This document shows positions 8,299-17,120 of a stretch of DNA of 64,000 bases, in pieces. The stretch spans positions 3,317,605-3,381,604 of the forward strand of contig NZ_LT963430.1 in the NCBI RefSeq assembly GCF_900199405.1. The letters run 5' to 3'. Position 1 is the stretch's first letter. Each line of letters opens with the position of its first letter. The stretch comes from Beduinella massiliensis (GTDB taxonomy: Bacteria > Bacillota > Clostridia > Christensenellales > Aristaeellaceae). A program made the position numbers and the translations under genes. The notes under the pieces are model-generated. The model was not told the DNA's origin and did no database searches. It saw only the letters and a list, made by a program, of their open reading frames with translations.

Positions 8299-8497
8299 CG
8301 TATCGGCAAGCCCTATCTACAGGCGCAAAAAAGCGGGGGCCTTGGAGCGCCCTACGTAAAGAAAGTATCCTGATTATAAAGCATAACTAAAGAGAGACCG
8401 ACGTGACTGTTGTAGTCACGCCGGTTTTGCACTAATATTTGGATTTTGCTATCAAAATCCGATGCTCGCTATAGCTGAGGACATAAAAATGTAGTAC

Positions 8498-9355
8498 TTA
8501 CCATGTGAGTAATAATTGATCGTCGACTTTTTTGCCTTTCATTTCTTCTCCATTGTTTTGAAGTCTGTCAATCATTGACGTTCCGCAATCCACAAGAAGT
8601 TTTCGCTCAAACAATCCATCTGGTGGTGTTACTGAAATATCCTTTTCCTTTGAATCCCGCATTCCGTTAATTGACAGCATTACTTTTGCGCCACGTTCTT
8701 TGCATTCGAAAATCATTTTCCAGAGAACATCAATATCAAAGTCTTGGGCACCGTAAATGATACTCTGTGAATGTGTATATGGGGGGTCACAATATACAAC
8801 GTCACCTTCTTGGGGGCGTTTCATGGACTCCATATAGCTTTCGCAGGTAAATGATGCTTTTTGCAATAGGGTATGCCATTGAGTGATACGCTTTTCAAAT
8901 GTTTCCGGACTGATTGGCTTATGTGGACCTCGTGGCGTACTCATATAACCATCGGCTTTTCGAAATCGAATGACACCGGAATAGCAGGTTCTTGATAGCA
9001 AAACAAAATCACGTGGGTCATGTTCGGCGTTGAAACGATCTCTGATCTCATCATATTTTTTTATGGGATTTTGATAGTACTCAGAGATTTCTTTTTTATA
9101 GTATTCAATAATAGTTTGTGGGTTCTCTTTTGTAGTGTTGAAAATATCAATCAGGAAAGGCAAAACATCGCTCCCATAAGCATGCTCAAGATGTGGAAAC
9201 AACATCGTTGCATCAGCATGAAGTAATTCTGCCATTACTGCACCACTACCTAAAAATGGCTCATAATAGTTGTTAAAGCTATGAGGCATAAATGAAATAA
9301 TCGTTTCTGCGAAACGTTGCTTATTGCCTATCCATTTTAATAAAGCTGGTATCAA
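8498..9355 (-). CDS. type II DNA adenine methyltransferase, D12 (Dam-like) class
   Basis: A 285-residue N6-adenine methylase of the alpha (D12/Dam) group. The N-terminal LLKWIGNKQR contacts S-adenosylmethionine, motif I is FLGSG (34-38) and the catalytic motif IV is DPPY (190-193). The target recognition segment lies between them (about 70-170), with the D12-typical RTCYSGVIRF. Transcribed away from a controller gene and a nuclease gene with tandem C-boxes between, it is the protective half of a restriction-modification system. Codon and base use are clearly more AT-rich than the flanks, a sign of horizontal acquisition. The sequence recognised (GATC-like or other) cannot be read by eye. Confidence 0.93.
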   Translation of the reverse strand: MIPALLKWIGNKQRFAETIISFMPHSFNNYYEPFLGSGAVMAELLHADATMLFPHLEHAYGSDVLPFLIDIFNTTKENPQTIIEYYKKEISEYYQNPIKKYDEIRDRFNAEHDPRDFVLLSRTCYSGVIRFRKADGYMSTPRGPHKPISPETFEKRITQWHTLLQKASFTCESYMESMKRPQEGDVVYCDPPYTHSQSIIYGAQDFDIDVLWKMIFECKERGAKVMLSINGMRDSKEKDISVTPPDGLFERKLLVDCGTSMIDRLQNNGEEMKGKKVDDQLLLTW

Positions 9356-9370
9356 GGTTTTAACTCCGCT

Positions 9371-9417
9371 ATGTGACTTATAGTCTGTAGATCAATAGTC
9401 TACATTCTTATTATAAT
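9371..9417 (+). promoter_or_regulatory. tandem C-boxes and promoter of the C-R operon
   Basis: ATGTGACTTATAGTC followed by a second half-related copy (GATCAATAGTC) and ACAT forms the tandem operator typical of restriction-modification controller proteins; the canonical C-box is GACT-N3-AGTC, present exactly at 9375-9385. The second, weaker box is centred 15 bp further on. A -10 TATAAT follows at 9412-9417, while the -35 region lies within the boxes. By analogy, a C dimer on the first box activates and a tetramer on both boxes represses. Confidence 0.8.
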
Positions 9418-9441
9418 AAACAAGTCAGGAGGTGTCAAGTC

Positions 9442-9675
9442 ATGCAAAAAGATTTGTTGCTTGCTTTTGGACAAACTGTCCGTAAACTCAGACTTTCGAA
9501 AGATATATCACAAGAAAACTTTGCTGATATGTGCGATTTACACCGTACATACATTAGCGATGTTGAGTTAGGGAAACGGAATGTTTCTCTTGAAAATATT
9601 AGGAAGATTGCAACGGCACTTAACATGCATGTATCAGAACTTTTTCAGGAGGTTGAAAGAAATGCAAGCATTTAA
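9442..9675 (+). CDS. restriction-modification controller protein (C protein, XRE HTH)
   Basis: A 77-residue single-domain helix-turn-helix protein of exactly the size of C proteins. The XRE core is RKLRLSKDISQENFADMCDL followed by HRTYISDVELGKRNVS, and the C-terminal helix (LENIRKIATALNMHVSELF) forms the dimer interface. CAGGAGG precedes the ATG, with the tandem C-boxes just upstream. It should delay nuclease expression after entry into a new host until the methylase has protected the DNA. The nuclease gene overlaps it by 14 bases. Confidence 0.92.
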   Translation: MQKDLLLAFGQTVRKLRLSKDISQENFADMCDLHRTYISDVELGKRNVSLENIRKIATALNMHVSELFQEVERNASI

Positions 9676-10501
9676 GGTATTTAAGGGGATGGATGCTTCT
9701 TTTTGGGCATTTGTAAAATTTATTTCTGAAAACCTCGGATATACCGAACGGGGCGAGGGTCTTGTCAAGGAATATTCAATTAGTACGATTAAAGCTCTCT
9801 GTGAGGAACGTGGTATAAATGCATCAGAGGAAGTTATAGTCAATGTTGCTCAATATTCAAAATTGCGTGCTGATTTACTCAATGGATATGCTAAAAACAT
9901 GTTTATGGATGCACAAACAGCTAGTGAAGAATTTCAAAATTTGAAAACAATTCATAAGGTTGGAAATTATTACTGTAAGCTTCCTCTGAACAAACAAAAA
10001 GGTGAAATGAAACAAGTTGCTTTTTTTACTGCAATTATAAATATCATTGCAGAGAAAACCATAAGAGAAATTACAGGCAATAGTTATTCAATGGGATTTG
10101 ATGATGATCCTCGTAGTTTAGCTTATATTTGGGATGATGGTAGAATAATTGGTGCTTCATCACGACGTTTTGACGGCGCATATCCAAGTATAGAAAACCC
10201 CAGATTAGTTTGGGAAATCAAAGAATATTATTATGCTACAACATTTGGTAGCCGGGTTGCTGATGGCGTCTATGAAACTCAATTAGACGGATTCGAATTC
10301 AAAGAGTTGTATGAAAGAACTGGCAGAAAGGTATATCATGTATTATTTATTGATGCCTATAGGACATGGTGGGTTCAAGGAAAATCATATCTTTGCCGTC
10401 TGATTGATGCGATGAATTCTGGCGTTGTTGATGAAGTAATTGTCGGCCGGGAAGTTCTTACCCGGTGGCCTGAGCTTTTACATTCGATTATTAAGAAATA
10501 A
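9662..10501 (+). CDS. putative type II restriction endonuclease, PD-(D/E)XK fold
   Basis: A 279-residue protein whose position (overlapping the C gene, opposite the methylase) marks it as the nuclease. A candidate active site is D171 in RRFDGAYPS and E185-I-K187 in LVWEIKEYYY, the D-X(n)-E-X-K arrangement, flanked by hydrophobic strands. The N-terminal 130 residues are helical. I do not recognise a specific nuclease family, so its recognition site is unknown. The ATG at 9662 is chosen for its AGGAGG at 9647-9652; a longer reading from within the C gene has no such site. AT-rich like its partners. Confidence 0.8.
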   Translation: MQAFKVFKGMDASFWAFVKFISENLGYTERGEGLVKEYSISTIKALCEERGINASEEVIVNVAQYSKLRADLLNGYAKNMFMDAQTASEEFQNLKTIHKVGNYYCKLPLNKQKGEMKQVAFFTAIINIIAEKTIREITGNSYSMGFDDDPRSLAYIWDDGRIIGASSRRFDGAYPSIENPRLVWEIKEYYYATTFGSRVADGVYETQLDGFEFKELYERTGRKVYHVLFIDAYRTWWVQGKSYLCRLIDAMNSGVVDEVIVGREVLTRWPELLHSIIKK

Positions 10502-10509
10502 CTTATAAT

Positions 10510-10562
10510 GAGAAGGGAGGCTCTTCCTTACGAAGTGCCTCCCTTCTCGCCCCCGCTTTTTT
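10510..10562 (+). terminator. terminator after the restriction-modification operon
   Basis: GAGAAGGGAGGC (10510-10521) pairs with GCCTCCCTTCTC (10537-10548). A short GC-rich stretch and TTTTTT (10557-10562) follow. It sits between the rightward nuclease and the leftward CHAP gene and marks the right edge of the AT-rich island. Confidence 0.75.
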
Positions 10563-10590
10563 GCACGCCGCGCGCCGAAAGCCCGCGGCT

Positions 10591-11349
10591 TTATTCCCAC
10601 GTCCGGCAAAAGCCGAAGACGTACCAGCTTTCGTTGTGCAGCTTGTACTGGCAGTTGTCGTCCGTGCGCTCGTCCTCCGGCACGACGAACATGTTGTGAT
10701 ACGCCTTCTTCGGCGTCAGGTCGTAGCGGTAGCGGTAGCGCTTGACCGTGGAGTTCACGTTGCCCTCCAGCGTCGTGATTTCGTACACGCCGTCGCCCAG
10801 CGCCTGCACGCTTTCCACCATCGCGATGTGCGTGTAGGGCGTGGAGCCGCGCACGCCGTAGATGACCAGATCGCCCGGGCGGGGCGGCTCCGTCTCCGTC
10901 CAGCGCCCAACGCTCTCAAACCCGAGCTTGACGTTGCCCACGCGCCCCTCGATGCACGAGAAGATGCCGTCCTCCGGCACCACCACCGCGTCCTTCTTGA
11001 AGAGCGGAATGCCCGCTTCGTTCGCGCACCAGATCAAAAACACCGAGCACCAGCCGATCTGCCGGTGGTCGCCGTAGTACCAGACCGTGTACTTGTTGTC
11101 CTTGGGCAGCTTCTGCCAGTCGTTTGCCTCAAATTCCGCCCGCGCCACCTCGATGAAGCGCCGGATCTTCTCCGGCACCTCGTCCTGCGCGTCATCGCCT
11201 GACGCATCCGCATTCAAAAGCGCCTGCGCATCCGGCGCGGGCGCAGCCGGGGCATCCCCCGCGGAAACGAGCTCCAGCTCGCCGCCCAACGCCCAGGCGG
11301 GCGCAAGGCAAAGGCAGAGCAGCAGGGCGATCAGCCTCCTTGCGTTCAT
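10591..11349 (-). CDS. secreted CHAP-domain peptidoglycan hydrolase
   Basis: A 252-residue exported protein. A signal peptide (MNARRLIALLLCLCLAPAWALG) is followed by an Ala/Pro/Asp-rich linker (about 25-60) and a CHAP domain. The catalytic Cys101 is in IGWCSVFLIWC, the His174 in PYTHIAMVES and the third residue is probably Asn197 in LEGNVN. CHAP enzymes are amidases or endopeptidases that cut peptidoglycan. The ATG at 11349 follows GAGGGG and is better supported than an upstream GTG. It is the last gene of the leftward polysaccharide operon, starting 8 bases after proC, and may open the wall for polymer export (inference). Confidence 0.9.
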   Translation of the reverse strand: MNARRLIALLLCLCLAPAWALGGELELVSAGDAPAAPAPDAQALLNADASGDDAQDEVPEKIRRFIEVARAEFEANDWQKLPKDNKYTVWYYGDHRQIGWCSVFLIWCANEAGIPLFKKDAVVVPEDGIFSCIEGRVGNVKLGFESVGRWTETEPPRPGDLVIYGVRGSTPYTHIAMVESVQALGDGVYEITTLEGNVNSTVKRYRYRYDLTPKKAYHNMFVVPEDERTDDNCQYKLHNESWYVFGFCRTWE

Positions 11350-11357
11350 GCAACCCC

Positions 11358-12155
11358 TCACTTCAGCTTCTCCGTCTTCTCGACCGTCGCCGTCACCGCG
11401 TCGATGACCGCCGCGCGCATGCCGCGCCGCTCCAGCAGGGCCACGCCCTCGATGGTCGTGCCGCCGGGCGAGCAGACCGCGTCCTTCAGCGCGCCGGGGT
11501 GCTCCCCCGTCTCCAGCACCATTTTGCCCGCGCCCAGCACGGTCTGCGCGGCGAGCTGATAGGCGAGCTTTCGCGGCACGCCGTTTCTGACGCCGCCGTC
11601 CGCCAGCGCCTCGATGAACTGATAGACGAACGCCGGGCCGCAGCCGCTGATGCCCGTCGCCGCCTCAAAGGCGTGCGGCTCCACCTCGCAGACCTCTCCC
11701 GCAGCCCCAAACAGGCGCTGCACGAAGGCGTATTCCGCCGGCGTCGCCGTGTGCTGCGCGTCGAAGACGCACATGCCCGCGCCCGCCAGCAGCGGCGTGT
11801 TGGGCATGACGCGCACCACCCGCGCGCCGTCCGGCAGGTGCCTGCGGAGCTTCTCCATGTCCCAGCCCGCGACGATGGAGACGACCAGCTTGCCGCGCAG
11901 CCCTTCCCCGACCTCTTCCAGCACCTGCGAAAGGTACACGGGCTTGACGCACAGCAGCACGCACTCGCTCTCTTGCGCAAGCGCCTCGTTCGTGCGCGCG
12001 CTCCTCACATGAAAGCGTTCCTCCACGCGCCTGCACGTCTCCTCGTGCCTTGCCGTCACCAGAATTTCCTCCGGCGGGACGATGCCGCTCTTCACGATGC
12101 CGCCGATGATCGCGCAGGCCATGTTGCCCGCGCCGATGAAACCAAGCTTTGCCAT
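11358..12155 (-). CDS. proC: pyrroline-5-carboxylate reductase
   Basis: A 265-residue NAD(P)H-dependent enzyme for the last step of proline synthesis. The N-terminal Rossmann motif is GFIGAGNMACAIIGG. VMPNTPLLAGAGMCV, SGCGPAFVYQFIEALADGG and the signature segment CSPGGTTIEGVALLE are all present. The length is normal. It sits 14 bases after the glycosidase-like gene and 8 bases before the CHAP gene, in the tail of a polysaccharide operon. That is an unusual place for proC, although it may simply be a housekeeping gene read from the same message. Confidence 0.95.
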   Translation of the reverse strand: MAKLGFIGAGNMACAIIGGIVKSGIVPPEEILVTARHEETCRRVEERFHVRSARTNEALAQESECVLLCVKPVYLSQVLEEVGEGLRGKLVVSIVAGWDMEKLRRHLPDGARVVRVMPNTPLLAGAGMCVFDAQHTATPAEYAFVQRLFGAAGEVCEVEPHAFEAATGISGCGPAFVYQFIEALADGGVRNGVPRKLAYQLAAQTVLGAGKMVLETGEHPGALKDAVCSPGGTTIEGVALLERRGMRAAVIDAVTATVEKTEKLK

Positions 12156-12169
12156 TTCTTCCGCCTCCG

Positions 12170-13996
12170 TCAGTCCGCCAGGGTGAGCGTGAGCGCATCC
12201 TGCAGGTCGTACATTTCCTCTTTGCCCTCCTGCACGACGGCGATCCGCCAGCCCGGTTCGCTCGCCCGCAGGGTGTACTCCGCCTTGCCCTGCGACACGC
12301 GCCGGCTTTCCACCGTGAAGAGCGTGTCGCCCACGCGCAGGTTTTGAAGCTTCCAGCCGTCCCAGCCGATGGGCGTGTGCGGTTCCCAGCGGATTACGCG
12401 GCGCGGCGACTGCGGGTGCACGCCGAACAGGTAGCGCGTCATCGGCCAGACGATGCCCGCAGGGGCCTTCGCCTGCACGAACACGCCGTCCGCCGCGTCC
12501 TCGTCCGTGAGCGCGCCCGGCATGCCCTCGGTCAGCGTCGCGGCGATGCGCCGCACGCAGCCCAGCATCTGCTCCACGTGCCCGCGCGCGCCGTGCCACG
12601 CGGCCTGCTTGGAAAGCGGCGCGCCCTCCGGCAGCGCCTCCTCCTCCGTCGCCTCGACGCGATTGGCGATGTCCAGCCATTCCTGCGCGCCCGCGTACGA
12701 GAGCGCGTCCAGCATGGCGGCGTACTGCATGGCGATTCGCCGCACGGTCTTGGGGTAGACCAGCGAAAAGTCCTGAAAATTCTTCGTCGCGCGGCGGATG
12801 TAGTTCATGCACTGCACGAGAAAGGGCATCATCTCCGCGAGGAAAGCCGTATGCCCCGTCCACTCGAACGCGCGCCACACGAGCGACAGGAAGCGCGCGC
12901 TTTGCAGCGCGTCGCCCGGGGAGAGCACGCGTCCGTCCGGGGCGATACCCCCGGCCACGCGGCCCGCGGGGCCGTCCGCCTCCTGGCTCACGTCGCGCAG
13001 GAGCAAAAGCGCTGCCTCCAGCGTCTCCACGCCGCCCAGCGGCAGCATCGCGGAGAGCGCCTCCTCCCCGTCGCCCAGGAAGAACCCAGGCGCTTCCGGC
13101 AGGTTCTCGCACACCGCGCGCGCCCCGCCCGGCACGGCGCGCATCAGCCACTCCAGGTTCACGTTCGCCCAGTTCCAGGCGCGCTCGATGTCCGCGTCCG
13201 GCAGGGTCGCCAGCGCGCTTTCCGCCATCACGCCGAGCCGCGCGCACTTGCTTTTTAGCATCGCCTCCGCGCCGCTGCGCAGGCGCTCGATCAGGTCCTC
13301 GGCCTGCGAGCGCGCGATGCGCCCGCCCGCGACGTACAGGCGGATCGACGCCTGGCCGCCCGCCGGAAGCCTGAGCCTGTAAAAGAGCCGTCCGTTGATG
13401 CCGCGGCCGTGCGTGTTGCCAAAGCCGTAGACCTCCTGCGGCATGTCCCACAGCAGCACGGGCGCCTGCCGGTCCGCTCCCCAGCACACGTGCCAGGGGT
13501 TGCGCGTGTCGCGCGCGTAGAACGCCTGCGTGCGCTCGTCGTACTCGCACACGTCGCGGCCGGTCTCGCGGTCGCTCTCCTCGCTGTGCGCGGGCAGGAT
13601 GTCCGTGCGCACGGTGAAGGAAACCTCCGCCATGCGCGGCGCGGGCCGAAGGTTTTCGATCAGCAGATCGACGACGCAGCCCGCCGCGCCGTCCGGCACG
13701 AACTGCCTGCGCACGACGTGCAGCCCCGCCTCCTGCAGGCGGTAGTGAAACGTGCAGCACTCCGGCCGCGCCTCGAACGCGTCGCATACGCGCAGCGGCA
13801 CGTCGTCGATGGCGAAGAAGAAGCCGTCGCACAGTTTGAGGTCGCCCGCCCACAATCCGCCCATCTCGCCGGGAATCGCGCGGCCCATGTCCGGGAAGAG
13901 CCCGTCCTGCGTGCCGATGAGGCAGGCGCGGTCGCCCGCGGTCACGCACGGGTCGGTGAGCTGATGGTGTTTGAAAATCTGATACGCTTTAGGCAT
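12170..13996 (-). CDS. six-hairpin glycosidase-like protein (debranching-enzyme type)
   Basis: A 608-residue cytoplasmic protein (no signal peptide). The first half (1-250) looks like the beta-sandwich of amylo-1,6-glucosidase-type enzymes (GTQDGLFPDMGRAIPGEMGGLWAGDLKLCDGF is the recognisable opening; quoted in part). The second half resembles an alpha/alpha barrel, with AWNWANVNLEWLM, VWRAFEWTGHTAF, MNYIRRATKNF and a C-terminal beta domain with HTPIGWDGWKLQNL. Start is the ATG at 13996 after GGAGGAGG. Family assignment rests on overall pattern only; substrate unknown. Its place directly after the sugar transferase suggests trimming or control of the same glycan. Confidence 0.6.
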   Translation of the reverse strand: MPKAYQIFKHHQLTDPCVTAGDRACLIGTQDGLFPDMGRAIPGEMGGLWAGDLKLCDGFFFAIDDVPLRVCDAFEARPECCTFHYRLQEAGLHVVRRQFVPDGAAGCVVDLLIENLRPAPRMAEVSFTVRTDILPAHSEESDRETGRDVCEYDERTQAFYARDTRNPWHVCWGADRQAPVLLWDMPQEVYGFGNTHGRGINGRLFYRLRLPAGGQASIRLYVAGGRIARSQAEDLIERLRSGAEAMLKSKCARLGVMAESALATLPDADIERAWNWANVNLEWLMRAVPGGARAVCENLPEAPGFFLGDGEEALSAMLPLGGVETLEAALLLLRDVSQEADGPAGRVAGGIAPDGRVLSPGDALQSARFLSLVWRAFEWTGHTAFLAEMMPFLVQCMNYIRRATKNFQDFSLVYPKTVRRIAMQYAAMLDALSYAGAQEWLDIANRVEATEEEALPEGAPLSKQAAWHGARGHVEQMLGCVRRIAATLTEGMPGALTDEDAADGVFVQAKAPAGIVWPMTRYLFGVHPQSPRRVIRWEPHTPIGWDGWKLQNLRVGDTLFTVESRRVSQGKAEYTLRASEPGWRIAVVQEGKEEMYDLQDALTLTLAD

Positions 13997-14040
13997 TGTA
14001 AATCCTCCTCCTGGGGCGCCGCCCCATCCCCGCACGGGGA

Positions 14041-14691
14041 CTACTCTCCCTGGGCCACGGCGAAGATCGTGCGGAAGATCAGCCGCACGTCCCCCGCGAG
14101 GGAAAAGCTCTCGATATACTGCCGGTTCAGCTCGAGCTTTGCGGGCATGACCGTCTCCACGTAGGCGCGCTCCGGGTCGTCGCTCCCCGCGAGCAGGTCG
14201 TTTTCGTTCCGGTACGCGATGGAGGCGATGTCCGTGATGCCCGGGCGCACGAGCAGCACCTTGCGCTGCTCCGGCGTGTAAAGCCGCACGTAGCGCGGCA
14301 CCTCGGGCCGCGGGCCCACGAAGCTCATGTCCCCCAGCAGCACGTTGATGAGCTGCGCCAGCTCGTCCAGCTTGTACTTTCGCAGCACCGCGCCCACGCG
14401 GGTGATGCGCGCGTCGCCGCCGACCGTGATCTCCGGCCCGCGCCTGTCCGCGCCGTCCGTCATCGTGCGCAGCTTGAAGATGCGAAACACGCTCCCGCCG
14501 CGCCCCACGCGCACCTGCCTGTAAAACACGGGCCCCGGCGAATCCAGCTTGATCGCCGCGGCGCAGACGAGCAGCACCGGCGAGAGCACCGCAAGGCCCG
14601 CCAGCGAAAGCGCGACGTCCGCCGCGCGCTTGACCGCGAGCTGCCCTTTCTTCTTCGCGAGGGTTTCCTCGATGTCCTCCCAGTTGCCCAC
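14041..14691 (-). CDS. priming sugar transferase, EpsL/WcaJ family
   Basis: A 216-residue monotopic phosphoglycosyl transferase that loads the first sugar phosphate onto undecaprenyl phosphate. One N-terminal membrane segment (about 24-46, LSLAGLAVLSPVLLVCAAAI) is followed by the family hallmarks DSPGPVFYRQVRVGRGG, FRIFKLRTM, LRKYKLDELAQLINVL, GDMSFVGPRPEVP and RPGITDIAS. Translation starts at a GTG after GGAGGG. It catalyses the committed step for the polysaccharide made by the glycosyltransferases upstream in the same operon. Confidence 0.94.
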   Translation of the reverse strand: MGNWEDIEETLAKKKGQLAVKRAADVALSLAGLAVLSPVLLVCAAAIKLDSPGPVFYRQVRVGRGGSVFRIFKLRTMTDGADRRGPEITVGGDARITRVGAVLRKYKLDELAQLINVLLGDMSFVGPRPEVPRYVRLYTPEQRKVLLVRPGITDIASIAYRNENDLLAGSDDPERAYVETVMPAKLELNRQYIESFSLAGDVRLIFRTIFAVAQGE

Positions 14692-14727
14692 GAAAAGCCC
14701 TCCACCGTCTTCATATTTTCTTTCATT

Positions 14728-15744
14728 CTATCGCATGAGGCTGAACAGCGCCGTCAGCAAAAGCGCCTGCCGCCCGCGCATCAGCGCGAACTTGACGAAA
14801 AGGCGCGGCGGCAGCCCCCGCAGGGACACGTCCGCGAAGAGCGCGCGCACCGGTTCCCTTCGCATGTACGCCCTCGCCTCCCTGACCCTTTGCGCAAAGC
14901 CGTACGGCGTGCCCGGCAGGCAGAGGTTCTCCACCGCCTGCACCGCGCACTTACGCTTGCGGATGCGCATGCGCGGCCCGTAGGCTTCCAGCAGCCCCTC
15001 CGCCTGAAACGCCGCCTCCAGCTGCTGATGGCAGCGCTCGTAGGAAGCCGGCACGTAGGGGCTGTAGCGCTTGGTGACGGATTCCGCGTGAAAGCGGTAA
15101 TGGTACAGCGGCCGGTTCACCACGACGGCTCCGTTCGCGCGCAGCAGCGCCTTCACGATGAACAGCAGGTCCTCCGCGTAGTGAATGTCCGCGTCGAACG
15201 AGAGGCCCTGGAGCAGGGCGCGGCGAAAGAGGTTGCGCGGGGTGTAGCCGCTCACCGGCAGCTCCTCGCTGTCCGTCTTCGTGGAGAGCATCGCGGGGAC
15301 GATCGTCTCGCGGATGCCCGAGGCGGAAAAGCACGCGCCGTCCTCGAAGGGCAGGTTCACCTGCACCGCGCGCCGCTCAAGGTTCTTGTAGACCCCGCAG
15401 AAGCTCATGTCCGCGTCCCTGCGCTTCGCCGCGTCGTAAAGCACCTCGTACATCGGCGGCTCGATCCAGTCGTCCGCGTCGCAAAAGCCGACGTACTCGC
15501 CCTGCGCCGCCTCGATGCCCCGGTTGCGCGCGCAGGAGACGCCCAGGTTCTTGCGCTGCGTCAGCACCCGCACGCGCGGGTCGCGCCGGGCGTAATCGAG
15601 CAGCACCGTGGGCGTCGAGTCGGTGGAGCAGTCGTCCACGACGAGGATTTCAAAGTCCGAAAGCGTCTGGCCCAGCAGCGAATCCAGGCACTCCTTGAGA
15701 TAGTGCGCGCCGTTGTACACCGGCACCACGATGGAAACCTTCAT
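14728..15744 (-). CDS. family 2 glycosyltransferase
   Basis: A 338-residue inverting glycosyltransferase of GT-A fold. SIVVPVYNGAHYLKECLDSL opens the nucleotide-binding half, with VDDCSTDSTP and the DXD-like FCDADDWIEPP metal site. A membrane-associated C-terminal tail follows. The start codon overlaps the stop of the polymerase-like gene (ATGA), so both are translationally coupled. Donor and acceptor sugars are unknown. Confidence 0.93.
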   Translation of the reverse strand: MKVSIVVPVYNGAHYLKECLDSLLGQTLSDFEILVVDDCSTDSTPTVLLDYARRDPRVRVLTQRKNLGVSCARNRGIEAAQGEYVGFCDADDWIEPPMYEVLYDAAKRRDADMSFCGVYKNLERRAVQVNLPFEDGACFSASGIRETIVPAMLSTKTDSEELPVSGYTPRNLFRRALLQGLSFDADIHYAEDLLFIVKALLRANGAVVVNRPLYHYRFHAESVTKRYSPYVPASYERCHQQLEAAFQAEGLLEAYGPRMRIRKRKCAVQAVENLCLPGTPYGFAQRVREARAYMRREPVRALFADVSLRGLPPRLFVKFALMRGRQALLLTALFSLMR

Positions 15745-17081
15745 GCCTTTTCCTCCGACCCGTCGTCCATCAGGTTCGAGCGCAGCAGCACGCCCTGCAG
15801 CAGCAGATAGGCGCAGCCGACGACGGAAAAGGGCGCGTAGACCGATTCAAACAGGCTTTCCATGATGAACACCACCGAAAAGGCCAGCGGCGCCATGTAG
15901 AGCGGGCTCTTGCGCCGGTGCAGCCAGTAATACCGGCCCGCGCGCCAGGTGGAAAGCGCCACGTAGCAGAGGAACAGAATGCCCGCGGGCCAGCCGTTCT
16001 GGTAGGCGACCGCCACGAACGAATTGTGCGAATTGAACCTGCGCGCGCCGCCGTCCCAGGCCGCCCACTCCTCCACGACAGCCGTCTCGTGGCCGAAGAG
16101 CGTCAGGTTGGAAAGCGCCATGCGCCAGATGCCGTAGCGGTCGCTCGTCAGGTCGTCGAGCGTCATCCTGCGCTCCTCCGGCGGATCGACGATGATCGGC
16201 GCGCCGTAGTGCTCGTTGTTGTAAAGGGCCGTTTCCCAGTCGTCCACGGCCACCTGATGGAACTTGAGCTGCGTGACGTACAGGCCCACGCCGCCGAGCG
16301 CCACCACCGCCGCGAGCGTCAGGGCGATCACGCGGCCGGGCCGCCGCGCCGTGCGCAGCAGCATCGCGGGCACGACGATCGCGAGCACCCCGATGTAGGA
16401 GAGCAGCGCCGAGCGCGAGAGCGTCAGCAGCAGCGTCGCGCTGCCCACCGCGGTCACGGCGCCGTAAAAGACCGCCTGCCCCTTCTTCTTTTCCAGCCAC
16501 GCCGTCTGCGTGAGCAGCAGCGCGCTCACGCTCATCACGATGCAGCACATGGCCAGGCCGTTGGCGTTGTAGAACACGCCGTAATAGCCGGGGTAGCCCA
16601 GCACCAGCGGCTTTGCCGCAAACGACCAGACGAGGAAGGGCAGCACCGAAAACACGCAGCCCATCAGGATCGAGCGGAACGTCCCCCGGTCCTCGCGCGA
16701 CGTGAACACCGAGAACACGAAGGGATAGGCGATCAGAAGCGCCAGCGCCTCCGGCAGCCAGTCCTCAAAAAAGAGGCCGGAGACGACCATCCATCCGTGC
16801 AGCGCGAACCAAAGCCCCGCCATGCCCCTGTGCCAGCGCGCCCGGTGCATGCCGGGCGTCCGGGCCGTAAAGGAGACGATCAGCACCAGCACCATGCCGA
16901 AGAGCACGAAGTACATCCAGCGCATGGGAAACTTGCGCTGCGTGAAGAGCACCGTATAAAAGAGGAGCGCCGTCACCATGGGCGTGAGCAGCCGCGTGTC
17001 GAACAGCTCCGCAAACACGCCCACGCACCGGTCGTACAGCCTGAGCAGGCCCGACGAATCCACGCCGTCTTTCTTCTTCAT
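15741..17081 (-). CDS. O-antigen ligase/polymerase-like membrane protein (Wzy type)
   Basis: A 446-residue polytopic membrane protein with about ten to twelve hydrophobic helices and one larger extracytoplasmic loop (about 250-330, with EHYGAPIIVDPPEERRMTLD and FNSHNSFVAVAYQNGW). The pattern SHNSFVAVAYQNGWPAGILF matches the conserved His region of O-antigen ligases/polymerases (quoted in part). In this context it is the likely polysaccharide polymerase. The ATG at 17081 is chosen because GGAAGG precedes it; an upstream in-frame start at 17099 lacks a ribosome site. Confidence 0.85.
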   Translation of the reverse strand: MKKKDGVDSSGLLRLYDRCVGVFAELFDTRLLTPMVTALLFYTVLFTQRKFPMRWMYFVLFGMVLVLIVSFTARTPGMHRARWHRGMAGLWFALHGWMVVSGLFFEDWLPEALALLIAYPFVFSVFTSREDRGTFRSILMGCVFSVLPFLVWSFAAKPLVLGYPGYYGVFYNANGLAMCCIVMSVSALLLTQTAWLEKKKGQAVFYGAVTAVGSATLLLTLSRSALLSYIGVLAIVVPAMLLRTARRPGRVIALTLAAVVALGGVGLYVTQLKFHQVAVDDWETALYNNEHYGAPIIVDPPEERRMTLDDLTSDRYGIWRMALSNLTLFGHETAVVEEWAAWDGGARRFNSHNSFVAVAYQNGWPAGILFLCYVALSTWRAGRYYWLHRRKSPLYMAPLAFSVVFIMESLFESVYAPFSVVGCAYLLLQGVLLRSNLMDDGSEEKA

Positions 17082-17120
17082 GATTGCACCTTCCTTCAAT
17101 GAGCGAGGATGGGAAAGGGG

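Noticed and set aside
12156-13949. Upstream extension of the proC frame to 863 codons
   Set aside because: The extension is the out-of-frame reading of the glycosidase-like gene; ProC begins with its Rossmann motif at 12155.
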